DNA from: Chitinophaga filiformis
GTDB lineage: Bacteria > Bacteroidota > Bacteroidia > Chitinophagales > Chitinophagaceae
Length of the DNA stretch: 64,000 nt
Assembly (NCBI RefSeq): GCF_021646545.1
Contig: NZ_JAKIRP010000015.1
Location: 173,124-237,123, forward strand
Direction: 5' to 3'
Part shown: positions 61,366 through 64,000 of the stretch, piece after piece
Position numbering within the stretch: the first letter of the stretch is position 1
Layout: each line of letters opens with the position of its first letter
Translations under genes and position numbers: made by a program
The notes under the pieces: model-generated
Told to the model about the DNA's origin: nothing
Seen by the model: the letters and a program-made list of their open reading frames with translations, nothing else
Database searches by the model: none

Positions 61366-61959
61366 TCAGGAAAGTGGTTTATTGGCAGCTTCTTTCAGAA
61401 AAGTGATCAGCTGCTGGAAGGCTTTAGCCCGGTGACTGAACTGATTTTTGCCCGCCATATCCATTTCTGCAAATGTTTGAGTGGCTCCGTTAGGTACAAA
61501 GATGGGGTCATAGCCGAAGCCTTTGCTGCCCCGTCTTTCTGTGAGGATGGTGCCCGGGCATACGCCTGTGAACTGGTATTCCTGACCGTTCAGTATCAGG
61601 GAAATCACTGTTCTGAAATGAGCCTGGCGGTTTTCCTGGTCTTTCATTTCATGCAGCACCCGGGTGATATTATCATCCGCCTGTTTCTGCTCGCCCGCAT
61701 AACGGGCGGACAATACTCCGGGGGCGCCATTCAGGGCATCTATTTCCAGGCCGGTATCCTCAGAAAAACAGTCTTTACCGGTCATTTCATGTATGACAGA
61801 TGATTTCTCCCTGGCGTTATCTTCCAGTGTATCGTGAGGTTCAGGAATATCGATATCGATGCCGGCTTCTTTCAGTGTGATGATGGAAAAATGATCACCC
61901 AGCAGGGAGCGGATCTCCTTTACCTTGTTTTCGTTGTTGGTAGCAAATACAAGTGTCAT
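61366..61959 (-). CDS. rdgB: XTP/dITP diphosphatase RdgB/HAM1
   Basis: A 197-residue house-cleaning pyrophosphatase. LVFATNNENKVKEIRSLL at the start, SEDTGLEIDALNGAPGVLSARYAG mid-protein, GFGYDPIFVPNG, and SHRAKAFQQL near the end are its signature blocks. It hydrolyses non-canonical purine triphosphates to monophosphates, preventing their incorporation into DNA. It is a standard chromosomal gene. Confidence 0.95.
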   Translation of the reverse strand: MTLVFATNNENKVKEIRSLLGDHFSIITLKEAGIDIDIPEPHDTLEDNAREKSSVIHEMTGKDCFSEDTGLEIDALNGAPGVLSARYAGEQKQADDNITRVLHEMKDQENRQAHFRTVISLILNGQEYQFTGVCPGTILTERRGSKGFGYDPIFVPNGATQTFAEMDMAGKNQFSHRAKAFQQLITFLKEAANKPLS

Positions 61960-61995
61960 TCGAAAAGCGGTATTAAGTGTCTATGGCAATGATAA

Positions 61996-62493
61996 TTATA
62001 TACCCAATAGTTGTTTCAGCCCCATCCACAGTTTCCCTTTCAGGACCTTATCCTGCGCAATGAGTTGCAGCGGATCGGAGCAGATGAGCTGACAACCGCT
62101 GACCTGCAGCAGCTGGTAATTGGAAATGGCTTCAAGGCCCATGGACGCAGGATCGATCCCGAAAAGCACTGCCTGCTTCATGGGAAGGGCTGTTTGCCAT
62201 GTTGTAAATGGCATCGCAGGGTATTGGGCTACATTTATAAGCGCGATGTCCTGCATACCCAGTTTACATGCATTTAATATATTGGTAAGCAGGTTAAATA
62301 ATTCTTCATTTAAATATGCTTCGCTGTCGTTTTGTATGAACAGCGCAATGTTTTTTTGATTTTCGCCTAAAAATTTCACTTTAGGAGGTGCTTCCGTCAC
62401 CACTGCAACAGGCGCCTTTTTCCCCGGAATGATAGGCTGGGTGTATATCCTGGCCAATAAGTACGGATCCAGTTGCAATTTATCAAAAGACAT
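61996..62493 (-). CDS. conserved hypothetical protein (Bacteroidota)
   Basis: A 165-residue soluble protein of mixed alpha/beta type. Blocks NIALFIQNDSEAYLNEELFNLL, then NILNACKLGMQDIALIN and VSGCQLICSDPLQLI are well-ordered and suggest a Rossmann-like or uracil-glycosylase-like fold, but no catalytic motif is clear. It precedes rdgB by 36 bases on the same strand. No function assigned. Confidence 0.65.
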   Translation of the reverse strand: MSFDKLQLDPYLLARIYTQPIIPGKKAPVAVVTEAPPKVKFLGENQKNIALFIQNDSEAYLNEELFNLLTNILNACKLGMQDIALINVAQYPAMPFTTWQTALPMKQAVLFGIDPASMGLEAISNYQLLQVSGCQLICSDPLQLIAQDKVLKGKLWMGLKQLLGI

Positions 62494-62674
62494 GTATATG
62501 TATATTTAACTTAATGTATAGCTCCCCTTTGGGGAAAAAATCAGTTTATTTGCATCTGACAGTGAGCAAATGTAAGAGTATTCAATTTTAGATTCAGGAT
62601 TTCCGACTTTAGATTTTATACGGGAACAGGACCGGGAATTGAAATTCAGACACCAAAACACAAATAAAAAATTA

Positions 62675-63796
62675 ATGGTCCTTATGATGGCAGTAGACAA
62701 TCCAACAACAAACGCCGTACTTGAAGAGGCAGTTAAAAGAATCAAAGTGACCCGGACGAGCAAGAGCCGGATCAACGAAGTCGATTTTAACAACCTTGTG
62801 TTCGGAAAAAAGTATGCAGACCACATGCTGGTGGCAGATTTTGATGGAAAGGAATGGAAGAATGCAGAGATCCTGCCGTTCCAGCATCTTTCCGTAAGTC
62901 CTTCCAATGCCGCCTGGCATTATGGACAGGCCATTTTTGAAGGTATTAAGGCCTACAAAGACCCTCAGGGAGAACCTATGATCTTCCGTCCGTATGACAA
63001 CTATGCCCGTTTTAACACTTCAGCGGAGCGCATGGGTATGCCATATGTGCCGGAATGGTTATTTATTGGTGGAATGGACATGCTGATCGACCTGGACCGC
63101 GACTGGGTGCCTACCAACGACGGCAGCTCACTGTACCTGCGACCTTTTATGATCGCTGCAGATGAATTTATCGGGGTAAGGCCCTCTGACACTTACAAAT
63201 TTGTCATCATTAATTCACCGTCCGGTCCGTACTTTAACAAGCCTATCAGATTGCTCGTACAGGATAAATATATACGTGCCTTTCCTGGTGGCGTAGGTTA
63301 TGCAAAAGCGGCAGGTAACTATGGCGGCGCCATGTATCCTACCATGCAGGCCCGTAAACAGGGATTTGACCAGATCCTCTGGGTAGACGGACTGGAATTT
63401 AAATATTTACAGGAGTGTGGTACCATGAACGTTTTTGCGATCATCGGCAACAAAGCTATCACGCCTGACCTGACCCAGGGAACTATTCTGGCCGGGGTGA
63501 CCCGTGCCAGTGTCATGGACATCCTCTCAGATATGGGACTTACCGTAGAGGAAAGGCCTTTGTCTATAGAAGAGATCGTTGCTGCCTGGAAAGCAGGTAC
63601 ATTGAGAGAAGTGTTCGGTACAGGCACCGCATCAAGCGTAGCTTATGTGGAAGACCTGCACTATAAGGAACACGAGATCCACCTGGATACGACTAAGTAT
63701 GCTGTTGGAGCAGAGCTGCTGGAAAGACTGGATGCTATCCGTACCGGTAGGGCGGAAGACACCCGTAACTGGAATTATAAGGTATCAAAACACTAA
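62675..63796 (+). CDS. ilvE: branched-chain amino acid aminotransferase
   Basis: A 373-residue fold-type IV PLP aminotransferase. WHYGQAIFEGIKAY, NYARFNTSAERMGMP, and LYLRPFMIA precede the PLP-binding Lys211 in VGYAKAAGNYGG; LQECGTMNVF and TPDLTQGTILAGVTR finish the site. Converts leucine, isoleucine and valine to their 2-oxo acids with 2-oxoglutarate. Several in-frame ATGs lie close together (62639, 62675, 62684, 62687); 62675 is used because an A-rich leader precedes it, but 62687 is equally possible. Confidence 0.93.
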   Translation: MVLMMAVDNPTTNAVLEEAVKRIKVTRTSKSRINEVDFNNLVFGKKYADHMLVADFDGKEWKNAEILPFQHLSVSPSNAAWHYGQAIFEGIKAYKDPQGEPMIFRPYDNYARFNTSAERMGMPYVPEWLFIGGMDMLIDLDRDWVPTNDGSSLYLRPFMIAADEFIGVRPSDTYKFVIINSPSGPYFNKPIRLLVQDKYIRAFPGGVGYAKAAGNYGGAMYPTMQARKQGFDQILWVDGLEFKYLQECGTMNVFAIIGNKAITPDLTQGTILAGVTRASVMDILSDMGLTVEERPLSIEEIVAAWKAGTLREVFGTGTASSVAYVEDLHYKEHEIHLDTTKYAVGAELLERLDAIRTGRAEDTRNWNYKVSKH

Positions 63797-63820
63797 AAAT
63801 AGTCTTAGTTGTGTTAGTAA

Positions 63821-63848
63821 GGGGCCATTTGCGAATGCGGATGGCCCC
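63821..63848 (+). terminator. terminator after ilvE
   Basis: GGGGCCAT (63821-63828) pairs with ATGGCCCC (63841-63848), followed by CTTCGTTT. The 12-base interior can extend slightly. Confidence 0.6.
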
Positions 63849-63959
63849 CTTCGTTTATGGTACCGGATAGATAAGACACATGTATGTCATAAGGTGTATT
63901 AATTCAGGATTGGCTTTACATATTTGGTAAGAAGCGTAAGCTAAATTAAATTACTAATT

Positions 63960-64000
63960 ATGAAAAAGAAAGCCATGGGCCGCCCAGCGGTGTATGAAGC
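63960..64000 (+). CDS. start of a truncated gene at the window edge
   Basis: An ATG at 63960 opens a frame to the end of the window with MKKKAMGRPAVYEA. A Gly-Arg-Pro near the N-terminus occurs at the start of several DNA-binding proteins, but 13 residues are too few to assign. An A/T-rich leader precedes it. Confidence 0.45.
   Translation, partial: MKKKAMGRPAVYE

Overview
The window looks like chromosome of a gliding, polysaccharide-degrading Bacteroidota bacterium of the Chitinophaga type. The support is a SusC/SusD pair behind an ECF sigma factor and a FecR anti-sigma factor, a SusC with an N-terminal STN domain, many Bacteroidota-restricted families (DUF4266, DUF3570, DUF4965 glycosidase-like proteins, small lipoproteins), A-rich leaders without clear Shine-Dalgarno sequences, and numerous secreted glycosidases. 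I see no rRNA, tRNA, CRISPR array or intact insertion sequence.

Layout. 0-1.9 kb (minus): a small unknown protein, a polytopic membrane protein and a sensor histidine kinase cut by the window edge. 2.06-12.27 kb (plus): a compact eight-gene island with a caspase-like protease, a TIR-TM-SUMF1 fusion, a YegP/DUF1508 protein, a TerB protein, a membrane coiled-coil protein, a vWA-like lipoprotein, a TerB/4xSAP/BrxD-like ATPase and an Lhr/BrxHI-like helicase. This is the best candidate for a little-described conflict or defence system. 12.4-16.5 kb: a response regulator, then two paralogous pairs of Crp/Fnr regulator plus SAM methyltransferase, and a striking 101-bp palindrome. 16.5-19.4 kb: a crystallin-J1-like protein, a Tat-exported sugar isomerase-like protein and an orphan GHKL ATPase. 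19.5-26.4 kb (minus): a seven-gene operon joining polyamine synthesis (SpeD-like, SpeE-like) to DUF4178 and DUF350 membrane proteins, a Tat lipoprotein flavin oxidase and a multispanning protein.

26.5-31.9 kb: two small membrane proteins, an isoaspartyl peptidase and two secreted glycosidases (a GH65/95-like toroid and GH105). 31.9-35.2 kb is mostly non-coding and repeat-rich: a dispersed palindromic repeat present in inverted copies brackets a PepSY membrane protein. 35.2-41.3 kb: a DUF4965 glycosidase-like protein, a candidate small-RNA region, a sialate O-acetylesterase and an EamA transporter. 41.2-42.0 kb: two small membrane proteins of unknown role. 42.5-51.7 kb: a polysaccharide utilisation locus (ECF sigma, FecR, SusC, SusD, SusE-like, GH76), predicted to act on alpha-1,6-mannan.

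51.9-54.2 kb: a GIY-YIG protein and a RloA/RloB-like (ATPase plus TOPRIM) pair, a second defence candidate. 54.4-57.4 kb (minus): a small lipoprotein and the thioredoxin-ApbE-DUF4266-DUF3570 envelope cluster. 57.5-64 kb: a large MscS channel, nitroreductase, thioesterase, RdgB, an unknown protein and the branched-chain aminotransferase IlvE, then the start of one more gene. Start sites were chosen by eye from signal peptides, lipoboxes and family start positions. All functions are homology readings from memory of motifs, with no database search.
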